Shown piece by piece: positions 46,242-55,951 of a stretch of DNA of 64,000 nt. The notes beneath the pieces were generated by a model, which did no database searches, had not been told where the DNA came from, and worked only from the letters and a program-made list of their open reading frames with translations. Made by a program: the position numbers and the translations under genes. Numbering within the stretch: the first letter of the stretch is position 1; each line of letters starts with the position of its first letter. The stretch is from Thalassotalea sp. HSM 43. GTDB lineage: Bacteria > Pseudomonadota > Gammaproteobacteria > Enterobacterales > Alteromonadaceae. The DNA is taken from contig NZ_CP038493.1 in assembly GCF_004752005.1 (NCBI RefSeq), positions 1,450,302-1,514,301 on the forward strand, written 5' to 3'.

Positions 46242-47435
46242 ATGTCAGCAAATTTCCTCAACCACCTGCAACAACAAATCGAGCAGGTTAAAGAAGAAGG
46301 TCTATACAAATCTGAGCGTGTTATTACCACGGCGCAAAAAGCCGATATTGCGGTAAATACTGGTGAAGAAGTTATTAATTTTTGTGCGAACAATTATTTG
46401 GGTCTGGCGAATCACCCAGAACTGATCAAGGCCGCTAAAGCCGGTTTAGATGATCATGGTTTTGGTATGGCATCAGTACGCTTTATTTGTGGTACCCAAG
46501 ACATCCATAAAACACTAGAGAATAAACTAAGTGCCTTTTTGGGTATGGAAGATACCATTCTTTATTCGTCATGTTTCGATGCCAACGCCGGTTTGTTCGA
46601 AACCATTCTTGGTCCAGAAGATGCAATCATCTCTGATGCCTTGAACCACGCTTCAATTATTGATGGTGTGCGCCTTTGTAAAGCGAAACGTTTTCGTTAT
46701 GCCAACAACAACATGGAAGACTTAGAAGCGCAGCTTATTGCGGCCACAGAAGCCGGTGCTCGCTTTAAGTTAATTGCTACCGATGGCGTATTCTCGATGG
46801 ACGGCGTTATTGCCAACCTTAAAGGTGTTTGTGATTTAGCTGATAAATACGATGCGATGGTCATGGTTGATGACTCACACGCCGTCGGTTTTGTTGGTGA
46901 AGATGGTCGTGGTTCGCACGAATACTGCGAAGTAATGGATCGTGTTGATATCATTACCGGTACCCTAGGTAAAGCCATGGGTGGTGCATCAGGTGGTTAC
47001 ACATCTGGTAAAAAAGAGATTGTCGAATGGTTGCGTCAGCGTTCTCGTCCATATTTGTTCTCGAACTCTTTAGCTCCGGCTATTGTTAGCGCCTCAATCC
47101 GCGTTATTGATATGCTTGCTGATGGTGGCGAATTACGTACAACGTTAAAAGATAATGCCGCTTACTTCCGCAATAAAATGGAAGCTGCAGGCTTTACCTG
47201 TGCCGGTGCAGACCACGCTATCGTACCTGTGATGTTAGGCGATGCGAAAATTGCAGCTGAAATGGCCGACCGCTTATTAGCACAAGGGATTTACGTTATT
47301 GGTTTCTCTTTCCCAGTCGTACCGAAAGGCCAAGCACGTATTCGTACACAAATTTCTGCAGCGCATAGTAAAGCGCAATTGGACAAAGCCATCGATGCGT
47401 TCATTCGTATCGGTAAAGAAATGGGCGTGATCTAA
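46242..47435 (+). CDS. kbl: 2-amino-3-ketobutyrate coenzyme A ligase
   Basis: Kbl (glycine C-acetyltransferase) converts 2-amino-3-ketobutyrate and CoA to glycine and acetyl-CoA in threonine degradation. The 397-residue PLP enzyme has [14 protein letters not shown], the cofactor-binding VDDSHAVGF and the Schiff-base lysine near residue 244 in [15 protein letters not shown], the same number as in E. coli. It lies 14 nt before tdh in the usual kbl-tdh operon. Confidence 0.97.
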   Translation: MSANFLNHLQQQIEQVKEEGLYKSERVITTAQKADIAVNTGEEVINFCANNYLGLANHPELIKAAKAGLDDHGFGMASVRFICGTQDIHKTLENKLSAFLGMEDTILYSSCFDANAGLFETILGPEDAIISDALNHASIIDGVRLCKAKRFRYANNNMEDLEAQLIAATEAGARFKLIATDGVFSMDGVIANLKGVCDLADKYDAMVMVDDSHAVGFVGEDGRGSHEYCEVMDRVDIITGTLGKAMGGASGGYTSGKKEIVEWLRQRSRPYLFSNSLAPAIVSASIRVIDMLADGGELRTTLKDNAAYFRNKMEAAGFTCAGADHAIVPVMLGDAKIAAEMADRLLAQGIYVIGFSFPVVPKGQARIRTQISAAHSKAQLDKAIDAFIRIGKEMGVI

Positions 47436-47449
47436 TTTAAGGCGAGAGT

Positions 47450-48475
47450 ATGAAATCTTTAGCAAAATTAAAACCAGAAACCGGCATTTGGATGACAGAC
47501 TCACCAATGCCAGAAGTAGGTCCAAATGATCTACTGATTAAAATTAAGAAAACCGCTATTTGTGGTACTGACATTCACATTTACAACTGGGATGAATGGT
47601 CACAAAAGACCGTTCCAGTGCCTATGGTTGTTGGTCATGAATACGCCGGTGTCGTGATTGGTATGGGCAGTGAAGTAAAAGGCTTTGCTGAAGGTGATCG
47701 CGTTTCTGGCGAAGGTCATATTACCTGTGGGCATTGTCGTAACTGTCGTGCTGGTCGTACCCACTTATGTAACAACACCATAGGTGTTGGTGTCGATCGC
47801 ACCGGTTGTTTTGCCGAGTACTTGGTGATTCCAGCCTTTAATGCCTTTAAATTACCGGACGAAGTGCCAGATGAATTGGCGTCAATTTTTGACCCATTTG
47901 GTAACGCCGTACATACTGCGTTGTCATTTGATTTGGTCGGCGAAGATGTGTTGATCACAGGCGCAGGCCCAATCGGTATTATGGCAGCAGCGGTTGCCAA
48001 ACACGTTGGTGCACGCCATGTCGTGATCACCGACATCAATGAATACCGTCTAGATTTGGCCCGTAAAATGGGCGCAACACGCGCCGTAAATGTTGCCAAT
48101 GAAAACTTGCCAGATGTTATGAAAGAACTCGGCATGACCGAAGGCTTTGATGTTGCATTAGAAATGTCTGGTGTGCCATCAGCATTTCACGCCATGCTCG
48201 ATAGCATGAACAATGGCGGTAAGATTGCCATGCTCGGTATTCCGGGTCAGGATATGGCTATCGACTGGGCGAAAGTGATATTCAAAGGTTTGGTTATCAA
48301 AGGCATTTACGGTCGTGAAATGTTTGAAACCTGGTACAAAATGGCGAGCTTGATCCAATCTGGTTTGGACATCAGCCCTATCATTACCCACGAGTTTGGC
48401 ATTGACGAATTCCAGCAAGGCTTTGATGCCATGCTGTCGGGTAATTCCGGTAAGGTTATTCTTAACTGGGATTAA
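47450..48475 (+). CDS. tdh: L-threonine 3-dehydrogenase
   Basis: Tdh oxidises threonine to 2-amino-3-ketobutyrate with NAD, feeding Kbl. The 341-residue medium-chain zinc dehydrogenase has the catalytic zinc ligands in [10 protein letters not shown] and GHEYAG, the structural four-cysteine loop [15 protein letters not shown] and the NAD-binding [10 protein letters not shown]. Length equals E. coli Tdh. A terminator follows 29 nt downstream. Confidence 0.98.
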   Translation: MKSLAKLKPETGIWMTDSPMPEVGPNDLLIKIKKTAICGTDIHIYNWDEWSQKTVPVPMVVGHEYAGVVIGMGSEVKGFAEGDRVSGEGHITCGHCRNCRAGRTHLCNNTIGVGVDRTGCFAEYLVIPAFNAFKLPDEVPDELASIFDPFGNAVHTALSFDLVGEDVLITGAGPIGIMAAAVAKHVGARHVVITDINEYRLDLARKMGATRAVNVANENLPDVMKELGMTEGFDVALEMSGVPSAFHAMLDSMNNGGKIAMLGIPGQDMAIDWAKVIFKGLVIKGIYGREMFETWYKMASLIQSGLDISPIITHEFGIDEFQQGFDAMLSGNSGKVILNWD

Positions 48476-48504
48476 ACCCTCAGCGTATTAAACGCATATA
48501 ATAC

Positions 48505-48532
48505 AAGGTCGAAACCATCATGTTTCGGCCTT
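48505..48532 (+). terminator. kbl-tdh terminator
   Basis: The stem AAGG-CGAAAC / GTTTCG-CCTT has one mismatched pair and a 6-nt loop, followed by six Ts. Confidence 0.85.
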
Positions 48533-48655
48533 TTTTACTTTTATAAACCGTTATCGATTGTGGATCTACGAGGCTTTATACAGAGTTTTGTTAGGTTGTT
48601 TCAACACAGCCAAGCTATGATACAATCGACACAAATGTTCTAAAGGAAATCAACC

Positions 48656-48988
48656 GTGCACGGCGAACAAAGCAGTTTTAAACATTTGCATATCGATGAT
48701 GTCTATAACACCTTAGACACAGACAAATTTGTCATTGTCGATATCCGCGACCCACAGTCATTTACCAATGGTCGCATCCCCGGTGCTATCCAATTAAGTA
48801 ATGAAAATCTTGGTGATTTTTTACGTGATGCAGATTTTGATGCGCCAACCGTTGTCTGTTGCTACCATGGCATTTCCAGCCAACAAGCAGCACAATTTTT
48901 AATTGGCCACGATTTCAGTGACGTGTATTCATTAGATGGTGGCTTTGATTTATGGTCACGTAGCTACCCAGATAAAGTTGAGCGCTAA
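48656..48988 (+). CDS. glpE: Thiosulfate sulfurtransferase GlpE
   Basis: GlpE is a single-domain rhodanese that moves sulfur from thiosulfate to cyanide or thioredoxin. The 110-residue protein has [17 protein letters not shown]-like RIPGAIQL and the active-site loop CCYHGISS with the catalytic cysteine near residue 69. The start is a GTG at 48656 with an AAAGGAA site. It precedes glpG by 9 nt, as in enterobacteria. Confidence 0.95.
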   Translation: MHGEQSSFKHLHIDDVYNTLDTDKFVIVDIRDPQSFTNGRIPGAIQLSNENLGDFLRDADFDAPTVVCCYHGISSQQAAQFLIGHDFSDVYSLDGGFDLWSRSYPDKVER

Positions 48989-48997
48989 ATAATATCA

Positions 48998-49858
48998 ATG
49001 CAGCCGTTTGTTAATATCAATCATCAAGCCATGGCAAAAATATTTGCCAGCTACCTAAATAGCATAGGCATTGCCACGCGCGTCACCGATGCGCAAGACG
49101 ATAATGGCCAACGTGATGGTTATACCCTGTGGTGTGAAGAGCAGCACATGGCGCAAGCGCGCATTGAGTTTGAACAATTCAGACAAAATCCTGGGGCCAG
49201 TAAATACCAATCATCGGCTTGGAATAGCGGCGCCTCGGTATCATTGCCATCAAGTGGTAGCTGGCTAACACTCAAAAACAGTTTTATTGCCAACGCCGGC
49301 CCGCTCACCTTGATTATTTTTGCCATCTGTTGGTTGGTATATCTTGCCACCTTCGTCGTTTTTGGTGACAGCCTGTATCAACTGGTGCTATTCAATCAGT
49401 TCGGTGATATTGAGCAAACGATTTCTCAGCCTTGGCGGTTTATCACCCCTGCGCTGTTTCACTACGGCTTATTGCATATTGCTTTTAACACCATGTGGTG
49501 GTGGCAACTTGGCGGTCAAATTGAAAAACAACTGGGCAGTAGCTGGTTAATGGCGATTTTTATGATCTCCGCCATCGTTTCTAACGTCAGTCAATTTTAT
49601 GTCTCCGGCCCTAATTTTGGCGGCTTATCGGGTGTGGTTTATGCCGTATTTGGTTTTGTCTGGTGGTTTGGTTACTTAAATCCAGGGCGCGGCATCGGTA
49701 TATCTCAGTCGCTGATTGGCTTTATGCTATTTTGGCTGGTGCTTGGTTTTACCGATTTCATGCCAATTAATGTTGCTAATACAGCGCACCTAATGGGCTT
49801 GATCAGTGGCTCATTACTGGCCTTTGTATATAACTACCAAGACTCTAAAGCGAGATAA
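48998..49858 (+). CDS. glpG: Rhomboid intramembrane protease GlpG
   Basis: GlpG cleaves transmembrane segments in the inner membrane. The 286-residue protein has the cytoplasmic N-terminal domain (residues about 1-85) and then six hydrophobic helices. The catalytic dyad is visible: serine near residue 211 in GLSGVVYAV and histidine near 264 in NTAHLMGLISG. HIAFNTMWWWQLGGQIE is the conserved stretch before the active site. It is co-transcribed with glpE, and ubiC follows after 3 nt. Confidence 0.95.
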   Translation: MQPFVNINHQAMAKIFASYLNSIGIATRVTDAQDDNGQRDGYTLWCEEQHMAQARIEFEQFRQNPGASKYQSSAWNSGASVSLPSSGSWLTLKNSFIANAGPLTLIIFAICWLVYLATFVVFGDSLYQLVLFNQFGDIEQTISQPWRFITPALFHYGLLHIAFNTMWWWQLGGQIEKQLGSSWLMAIFMISAIVSNVSQFYVSGPNFGGLSGVVYAVFGFVWWFGYLNPGRGIGISQSLIGFMLFWLVLGFTDFMPINVANTAHLMGLISGSLLAFVYNYQDSKAR

Positions 49859-49861
49859 TCT

Positions 49862-50428
49862 ATGCAGCGTTTAAAGCAAGAGTTTCCGATAGGTCTGGAT
49901 GTCAACTGGGTCAGTGCTGAACATGCACCAACAACCGCCAGACTTAATGATTGGTTGCTTGACCCAACCTCATTAACCGCTCGCCTTAAAGCACAATGTG
50001 TTGATTTTAAAGTAGAATTATTGGGTCAACGAATAGAAGCTTGCCAGCCCCATGAGGCCAATGCCGATATTGAGCAAGGTGAACAAGTGCTGGTGCGTGA
50101 AGTGGTGTTGTTTTGCGATGCCGTGCCCCACGTATTTGCCCGCAGCCTATTGCCACTTAAAAGCTTAACCGGCGATCAACAGCAATTAGCCAACCTTGGT
50201 GAGCAACCGCTGGGTCAAGTCTTGTTCAACAATCCCAAATTACATCGCGAAGTGGTTCAAGTCGCAGAAATAGCCCCGAGTCTGCGGGTATGTGAACTCG
50301 CCAACATGCTCGATTTACGCGTCGACCATAACCTTTGGGGACGCAGAAGTTTATTCTATATCGAGCAAAAGCCGTTAATGGTTGCCGAAGTATTCCTACC
50401 CGGCGCTAGAGCCTATAAAAAAGCTTAA
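49862..50428 (+). CDS. ubiC: Chorismate lyase
   Basis: UbiC splits chorismate into 4-hydroxybenzoate and pyruvate, the first step of ubiquinone synthesis. The 188-residue product has the family's RLNDWLLDPTSLTARLK, VLVREVVLFCD, PVHVFARSLLP-like AVPHVFARSLLP, and LWGRRSLFYI with the conserved arginine. It lies 3 nt after glpG. The next step's ubiA is 2.2 kb downstream, separated by a DUF3718-like gene and a MATE exporter. Confidence 0.92.
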   Translation: MQRLKQEFPIGLDVNWVSAEHAPTTARLNDWLLDPTSLTARLKAQCVDFKVELLGQRIEACQPHEANADIEQGEQVLVREVVLFCDAVPHVFARSLLPLKSLTGDQQQLANLGEQPLGQVLFNNPKLHREVVQVAEIAPSLRVCELANMLDLRVDHNLWGRRSLFYIEQKPLMVAEVFLPGARAYKKA

Positions 50429-50576
50429 CAAAAGCTAATGATGAACTGAGCAAAAGCCAAATATCCAATTGATTTTAAAGCGAAATAAAAGCGATAGCTT
50501 TTAATCGGCTATTCCTTACATCGCCCCCTTCACTCCTACCTATAATGTTACGTGACGGAATCGGCTGGAGAAAATC

Positions 50577-50981
50577 ATGAAGATTACACCCCTAACTCTT
50601 GGCTCACTGCTTACAACCTCTTTATTTTGCCTCAACAGCATGGCTGCAAATGTAACCTTCGTTGCGAAAGACAATTCAATCGCGACCAAGTTATGTGTTC
50701 ATGCGGTATCTAACAATCTAAGCGCAACAAAAACCTATTTGCGCCGAGTTGCTGGAAACGTGGTACGTGATCAAGGCGCACAAGTGCACCTCGCGACAGA
50801 GCAAATAAAGTGCAACAACACCAACTTGGTTGAATTCACCGCGCAATACGGTGCAGATAATACCTTTAACTATCTCAACCGACGAGCAAGCTCTAAATAT
50901 CGAATTGACAATAATGTGGAAATCATTGATTTGAGTAAAACATTGGCGCCAAATACTGTGATCGTGGTTAGTGCCAACTAA
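50577..50981 (+). CDS. DUF3718-like secreted protein
   Basis: A 134-residue exported protein with a signal peptide ending near SMAAN (residue about 24). The mature part reads TFVAKDNSIATKLCVHAVSNNL, with a later IKCNNTNLVEFTAQYGA; the two cysteines may pair. The pattern resembles the DUF3718 family of Alteromonadales, recalled rather than searched. A GGAGAAAATC site precedes the ATG at 50577. It is monocistronic. Function unknown. Confidence 0.75.
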   Translation: MKITPLTLGSLLTTSLFCLNSMAANVTFVAKDNSIATKLCVHAVSNNLSATKTYLRRVAGNVVRDQGAQVHLATEQIKCNNTNLVEFTAQYGADNTFNYLNRRASSKYRIDNNVEIIDLSKTLAPNTVIVVSAN

Positions 50982-51117
50982 AACGGTTCACTAGCTAAAA
51001 GGAGTATCTACTTTTTACAAGCACTCTTCACAAGTACTCTTAACAAGTACTGAAAGTAAGCAGTGAAAGTACGTAGTTAAAATACGTAAGTAAATTAAGT
51101 AAGTTTATAAACTTACC

Positions 51118-51153
51118 AAAAAATGGCTAAGTCAGATTTCTTAGCCATTTTTT
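51118..51153. terminator. Bidirectional terminator overlapping the MATE gene end
   Basis: A perfect 14-bp stem, AAAAAATGGCTAAG / CTTAGCCATTTTTT, has an 8-nt loop. The MATE stop codon (51127-51129) lies within the left arm, so the last nine codons of that gene form part of the structure. Confidence 0.9.
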
Positions 51154-52476
51154 CTGGATGGTGCGCCAGCCAAACAGCAATAACTTGCACACCTCTTCTG
51201 AATAAGCCGCCAGTGCCACATAAAACATTGGTAGTTGCCAGTAAAACGCCACCAGCATTGTCAGCGGAATACTGATTAACCACATGCCAATCGTATCAAT
51301 ATACAAACAGGCTTTGGTTTCACCGCCGGCACGTAACACCCCCATCGCTAGGGTCATATTGCTGATTTTTATCCATGCGCCGAGAGCAATCAACACAAAA
51401 ATATTTGACGCCAAAGCCAAGGTGCTTTCAGGCATATCATTAAATGGCAGGAAAATAATAGGTTCAAGAATCAACATCACGATCCCCAAAATAAGGGCGA
51501 CCACAGGGGCTAAGGTGATAAATGAGCGAGCTATCGACCAAGCCTGGTCAAATTGATTGGCGCCCAGTCGCTGTCCGACCATAATCGCACAAGCTGACGC
51601 GAAGCCAAAAAACACCGAAATGAACATACCTTCAACCGGTGCCAATAAGCTGATTACCGCCAACTCAGCTGTGCCCATTCGGCCGTAGATCACCTGATAA
51701 ACAAAGGTTCCCAGCGACCAAACACCAAAACTAAACATCAATGGCAAAACCAACAGCACCAGTTTTTTCCAGGGCTGAAACTGATTAAGGCTTTTTATAT
51801 CGGCGCTTGATGGTCGAAGAAAATGGCGGATATGTATTAGTACCGCAATCAACAGCAGCATATGGAATAAACGACTCACCGTAGTGGCAATTGCGGCGCC
51901 ATCGACGCCCAACGCAGCTACACCGAGCCCACCATTGATTAACCAATAGTTAAGCACGATATTAAGGACAATCGCGACCACACTGAGCAACATCGGCAGT
52001 TTTACTTCGTTGGTACTGCGCAATGCATTTTCAAATACCATGCTCACCGTAACGAACAATAAGCTGGGCATGGTGATCCACAAATAGCGTTCACCAATGG
52101 CGATAACATCCGCATCTTTACTGCCAATTGCCATAATACCGTCGGCATAGATCACACTGGCAATTATGATCGGGCTCAGCGCGACAATGCCAAGCACAAT
52201 ACCCATCAAGATAGAGCGACGTATTTTTTGCTGATTGCCCGCGCCATAGTATTGCGCCGCTAAAATGCCTACGCCCCAAGACAGGCCAGTAACCAAAATC
52301 AATATAACGAATTGAATGCGATTACCTAAGCCAACAGCGGCAACCGAGGCATTCCCTAAATGACTCACCATCATGACATCGATCATGCTTAGCATGGTCA
52401 CCAATGTATTTTGCAGGGATATCGGCCAAGCCAGCTTAAAACTGGACTTCAGCGCCGGTTTATTTAAAAAGGTCAT
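51127..52476 (-). CDS. MATE family multidrug efflux protein
   Basis: MATE transporters export cationic drugs and metabolites using sodium or proton gradients. The 449-residue protein has about twelve hydrophobic helices in two homologous halves, with FKLAWPISLQNTLVTMLSMIDVMMVSHLG at the N-terminus and LRAGGETKACLYIDTIGMW in the C-terminal half, both family hallmarks. It resembles the NorM/YeeO-like type; substrate and coupling ion cannot be told. It is divergent from ubiA across about 170 nt. Confidence 0.9.
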   Translation of the reverse strand: MTFLNKPALKSSFKLAWPISLQNTLVTMLSMIDVMMVSHLGNASVAAVGLGNRIQFVILILVTGLSWGVGILAAQYYGAGNQQKIRRSILMGIVLGIVALSPIIIASVIYADGIMAIGSKDADVIAIGERYLWITMPSLLFVTVSMVFENALRSTNEVKLPMLLSVVAIVLNIVLNYWLINGGLGVAALGVDGAAIATTVSRLFHMLLLIAVLIHIRHFLRPSSADIKSLNQFQPWKKLVLLVLPLMFSFGVWSLGTFVYQVIYGRMGTAELAVISLLAPVEGMFISVFFGFASACAIMVGQRLGANQFDQAWSIARSFITLAPVVALILGIVMLILEPIIFLPFNDMPESTLALASNIFVLIALGAWIKISNMTLAMGVLRAGGETKACLYIDTIGMWLISIPLTMLVAFYWQLPMFYVALAAYSEEVCKLLLFGWRTIQKKWLRNLT

Positions 52477-52649
52477 CTGGGTTTATTCGCAATACGGGTT
52501 ACGTTAATATAGGTAAAAATTTATGGTAAATCAGGGTACATTTTACCTGTTGCAGCTGTGGTGCACTTAGTGAATACGTATGTAGACTAAGCAGATTCAA
52601 GCCATATTTATAATGACAATAATAATGATTCTCTGAATCCTAGATATAT

Positions 52650-53513
52650 ATGACAGATTTGACACAAAAATGGCAGGCAGTGAAGCTCATAACTCGCATG
52701 GATAAGCCAATTGGCACCTACTTATTGTTGTGGCCGACGTTTTGGGCGTTGCTGGTTGCTGCAGATGGTTTCCCTGGCTGGCATTTAACCTTAGTCTTTG
52801 CAGCCGGTGTTTTTATCATGCGCAGTGCCGGTTGTGTGATCAATGATTTTGCTGACAGAAACGTTGATGGCCATGTAAAACGCACCGCGCAGCGGCCGTT
52901 AGTCAGTGGCCTTATTACCGAAAAACAAGCCATTGCATTGTTTATTGGATTATTGCTCATCGCCTTGATGTTGGTACTTACCTTGTCTTGGCAAACCATT
53001 CAATTGTCATTCGTTGCGCTATTGCTTGCCGCCAGTTACCCCTACATGAAACGCTTCACTCACCTACCGCAGGTGGTCCTTGGTGCGGCATTTAGTTGGG
53101 GCATGATCATGGCATTTAGTGAAATTAACGGCTCAGTCCCGACTGTTGCTTGGTTACTTTTTTTCGCCAACTTATTTTGGACCGTTGCATACGATACCAT
53201 GTACGCGATGGTGGACAGAGACGACGATAAAAAAATCGGGGTCAAATCGACCGCCATTTTATTTGGTCGATTCGACAAAATGGCGATTGCTTTTCTACAG
53301 CTTTTAACCCTGACTTTGTTGTTTAAAGTTGGGCAACTTCAACAGTTTAATGCATTTTACTATTTGGCACTGATATACGTCACTTTAAGCTTTGCCTACC
53401 AGCATCACTTGATTCAGCGTAGAGAGCGTGACAACTGCTTTAAAGCATTTTTAAATAATCACTATGGATTACTGGTGGTTTTATTTGGCATCATCTGTCA
53501 GTTTGTGTTTTAA
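52650..53513 (+). CDS. ubiA: 4-hydroxybenzoate octaprenyltransferase
   Basis: UbiA attaches the polyprenyl tail to 4-hydroxybenzoate in the inner membrane. The 287-residue polytopic protein starts KLITRMDKPIGTYLLLWPTFWAL and has both Asp-rich motifs, NDFADRNVDGHVKRTAQRPL and YDTMYAMVDRDDDKKIG, which bind the prenyl diphosphate via magnesium. Length is standard. It is transcribed on its own here; ubiC is upstream but not adjacent. Confidence 0.96.
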   Translation: MTDLTQKWQAVKLITRMDKPIGTYLLLWPTFWALLVAADGFPGWHLTLVFAAGVFIMRSAGCVINDFADRNVDGHVKRTAQRPLVSGLITEKQAIALFIGLLLIALMLVLTLSWQTIQLSFVALLLAASYPYMKRFTHLPQVVLGAAFSWGMIMAFSEINGSVPTVAWLLFFANLFWTVAYDTMYAMVDRDDDKKIGVKSTAILFGRFDKMAIAFLQLLTLTLLFKVGQLQQFNAFYYLALIYVTLSFAYQHHLIQRRERDNCFKAFLNNHYGLLVVLFGIICQFVF

Positions 53514-53587
53514 CCCTTTTTAAAATTCTCTGCTAGGCTAATAAATAATCACTTATATGTAATAACAATAATAGGGATTGTTGGAAC

Positions 53588-55915
53588 ATGGCCAAAGCAA
53601 AAATAATTTGCCCTTTTCTCTATCTAATACTCGTCTCAACGTTAACTGCCTGTGGCGGTGGCGGCGGTGGCGGCGGTGGAGGCGGCGGCGGTAACAGTAA
53701 CACTGCTAATTTAAGTATTGCTAACGATTCAATAACCGGTATTCCTGGTCGAAAGGGTGCAAACAGTCTTAGTATCATTGGTAACGATACGCTTGATAGT
53801 AAAGATTTATCGCTTGACGATGTCACAGTGACAGTGAGTTCGGCACAAGCGCCCTTATCCTTAAACAGTAATGCCACCTTAAACGTTAAACCAATGACCT
53901 CCGCTGGTGAATATCAGATGGTGTATGAGGTTTGCCTGAAAAGCGACAGCAGTAAATGCGCGCGTGGCGTGGTTACGGTTGAAGTTATCCCCGCGGTGTT
54001 TAGTTTAAATTCCGATCAGGCAGAAGATCTTGATGGTGCCTACCCTATTGATAACGTCGTTGATTTGCTCGCCAATGATCAAATCGACGGTGACACCATT
54101 GACCCTAATGAAGTAAGCATGAATCTGGTTGTTCCAGATTTTGACGAATTCTTTCAAATACAATCGAACGGTCGGTTGAACTCCCTAGGCGATGTGCCAT
54201 TAGGCAACCTTGATGTTCGCTATCAAGTTTGTGAAGTCATGAACCCTGAAAATTGTGCCGCAGATAGTGCATTGTTAGGTTTTAACAAAGGCATCTTTAT
54301 GGATGGCAATGTTGAAGGTATTTGTTACGAAAAATCAAATGGTGAAACCGGTTGTATCGATGGTACCGGACGCTTTACCTGCGAACCGGGCGAAACCATT
54401 GCCTTTTTCATTGGTTCAGTGCAGCTTGGCGATAGCATTCCTTGTGAAGGTCGAATTAGCCCTTATGACATAGCCCCTGAATCGTTTTTACCGGTTAGCC
54501 TTGTTGAAGTAAGACGCTTTTGGAACGGTTATGCCAACGACAGTTTTCCAGGTCGTGGCTTTAACATTGCGTCAGTTATCTATTCAGTCGATTCTGATCA
54601 AAACCCAGAAAACGGTGTCCTTATAACACCCGCGACACACACCAGTTGGCAAAATGTCAGCCTTGATTTATTCAAACCGATGGAAAACTTTTATCGTGAC
54701 AATGCTTGGCAAAATGCCCGCAACAAGTTAGTTGAAGACAACATCCTAGCCAATGCCAGCGTGGTTCATTACATGCGCTCTGTTGATATTCTCTTAGACA
54801 GTGAATCAGAACAAAGCAGCAATTTTGTTGCGACGCAGGTTGAGCAAGATAATGATGGCGATAACACCGTCGATTCACGAGTTTCATTTGATATTAATAA
54901 CAGCGGTAAATTTGTCGGCCTTTCCGTACAAACCTTAGAAAGTGGCAGCGTCACAGAGCAAGATACCGAAACGGTGAATTTTGATAACAATGGTAATTTA
55001 TTGGCCGCTACTTATACCAATCTAGACGCTGGCGGTACGATATTGGAAGAGATCCAATCTAACTTTAATGCCGACGGCAATCTAACCCGCTTTGTTAAAA
55101 AAGAAAGTGGCGTCACCTTTACCAAAAGGTACACATATAACGCAAAAGGCTATTTAACTAGAGCGATAGAAGACGTTAACACTGACGGTGAAGACGATTA
55201 TCAGGAAATCTACAATCGTGACAGTTTTGGTAATGAGTTATCGGTTACAGCAGAATTCATCGATCCTGGTACGAATACCGTCGACTATGTCAAAACCTCG
55301 ACTTTCGACAACAATAATCGTCTGACAAAGGAAGTGTTTGATCACAAGTTCTTAGCGTTTAGAGACTACACCTCAGAGTACAGTTATAACAACCTAGGAT
55401 TGGTTACCGCATATAGCTTTGATCAACTCAGCGATGGTGTTATTGACGACTCTCGTGCTCAAATCCGCTACGACAGTCAACGCCGTATTGTCGAAGAGTT
55501 GCAAACTCATACCGACCCGCAAATACGCATTGCCTATAACTACGTAGGTAATCTGTTAGCGTCAATTCAGGAAGACTTTAATGACGACGGTTCCATAGAA
55601 CTAGATACCCAGTTTAGTTACGATGACAATGGCTTCATCAGTGGCTTTAGATCATTTGATAATGGTAATTTGGTGAGTTTAGCCAATTATATTAACGATG
55701 AATTTGGTAATGCGATTACCGCTGATTTGGATATCCAAGGTGATGGCGTGCTCGATAGACGCTCAACCACGGTAAACGAGAGAGGCTTAGTCAGTAAAAC
55801 CGAAATAGACTTTAATGCCAACGATGTTATCGATATGAGCATTATGTCGAGCTATGACAATGTCAGCTTTATGACCCGTTACTTAATGGCAACCTATGAG
55901 TCGCTATCTAACTAA
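53588..55915 (+). CDS. Large lipoprotein with poly-glycine linker and YD-like repeats
   Basis: Not recognised as a named protein. The 775-residue product has a lipoprotein signal (LILVSTLTAC), then 13 consecutive glycines (53654-53692). Next come two or three tandem all-beta, cadherin/Ig-like modules of about 90 residues (AGEYQMVYEVCLKSDSSKCARG and LDVRYQVCEVMNPENC are matching ends). The C-terminal part (residues about 410-770) repeats Asn/Asp-rich units such as TYNAKGYLTRA, SYNNLGLVTAY and SYDDNGFISGF, like YD/RHS repeats. Placed at the outer membrane or surface by its signal. No catalytic motif is seen. Confidence 0.8.
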   Translation: MAKAKIICPFLYLILVSTLTACGGGGGGGGGGGGGNSNTANLSIANDSITGIPGRKGANSLSIIGNDTLDSKDLSLDDVTVTVSSAQAPLSLNSNATLNVKPMTSAGEYQMVYEVCLKSDSSKCARGVVTVEVIPAVFSLNSDQAEDLDGAYPIDNVVDLLANDQIDGDTIDPNEVSMNLVVPDFDEFFQIQSNGRLNSLGDVPLGNLDVRYQVCEVMNPENCAADSALLGFNKGIFMDGNVEGICYEKSNGETGCIDGTGRFTCEPGETIAFFIGSVQLGDSIPCEGRISPYDIAPESFLPVSLVEVRRFWNGYANDSFPGRGFNIASVIYSVDSDQNPENGVLITPATHTSWQNVSLDLFKPMENFYRDNAWQNARNKLVEDNILANASVVHYMRSVDILLDSESEQSSNFVATQVEQDNDGDNTVDSRVSFDINNSGKFVGLSVQTLESGSVTEQDTETVNFDNNGNLLAATYTNLDAGGTILEEIQSNFNADGNLTRFVKKESGVTFTKRYTYNAKGYLTRAIEDVNTDGEDDYQEIYNRDSFGNELSVTAEFIDPGTNTVDYVKTSTFDNNNRLTKEVFDHKFLAFRDYTSEYSYNNLGLVTAYSFDQLSDGVIDDSRAQIRYDSQRRIVEELQTHTDPQIRIAYNYVGNLLASIQEDFNDDGSIELDTQFSYDDNGFISGFRSFDNGNLVSLANYINDEFGNAITADLDIQGDGVLDRRSTTVNERGLVSKTEIDFNANDVIDMSIMSSYDNVSFMTRYLMATYESLSN

Positions 55916-55926
55916 AGGTAACAAAC

Positions 55927-55951
55927 AACATCAGCGTTAAGCGCTGATGTT
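55927..55951. terminator. Bidirectional terminator overlapping the recQ stop
   Basis: A perfect 10-bp stem, AACATCAGCG / CGCTGATGTT, encloses a 5-nt loop that contains the recQ stop codon (55937-55939). It lies between convergent genes. Confidence 0.75.

Noticed and set aside
50985-51110. Short repeated words such as ACAAGTACT between the DUF3718-like and MATE genes
   Set aside because: Units are irregular, very short and lack equal spacers, so it is not a CRISPR array.
53620-53877. Antisense ORF with a run of prolines
   Set aside because: It is the reverse reading of the poly-glycine tract and has no independent support.
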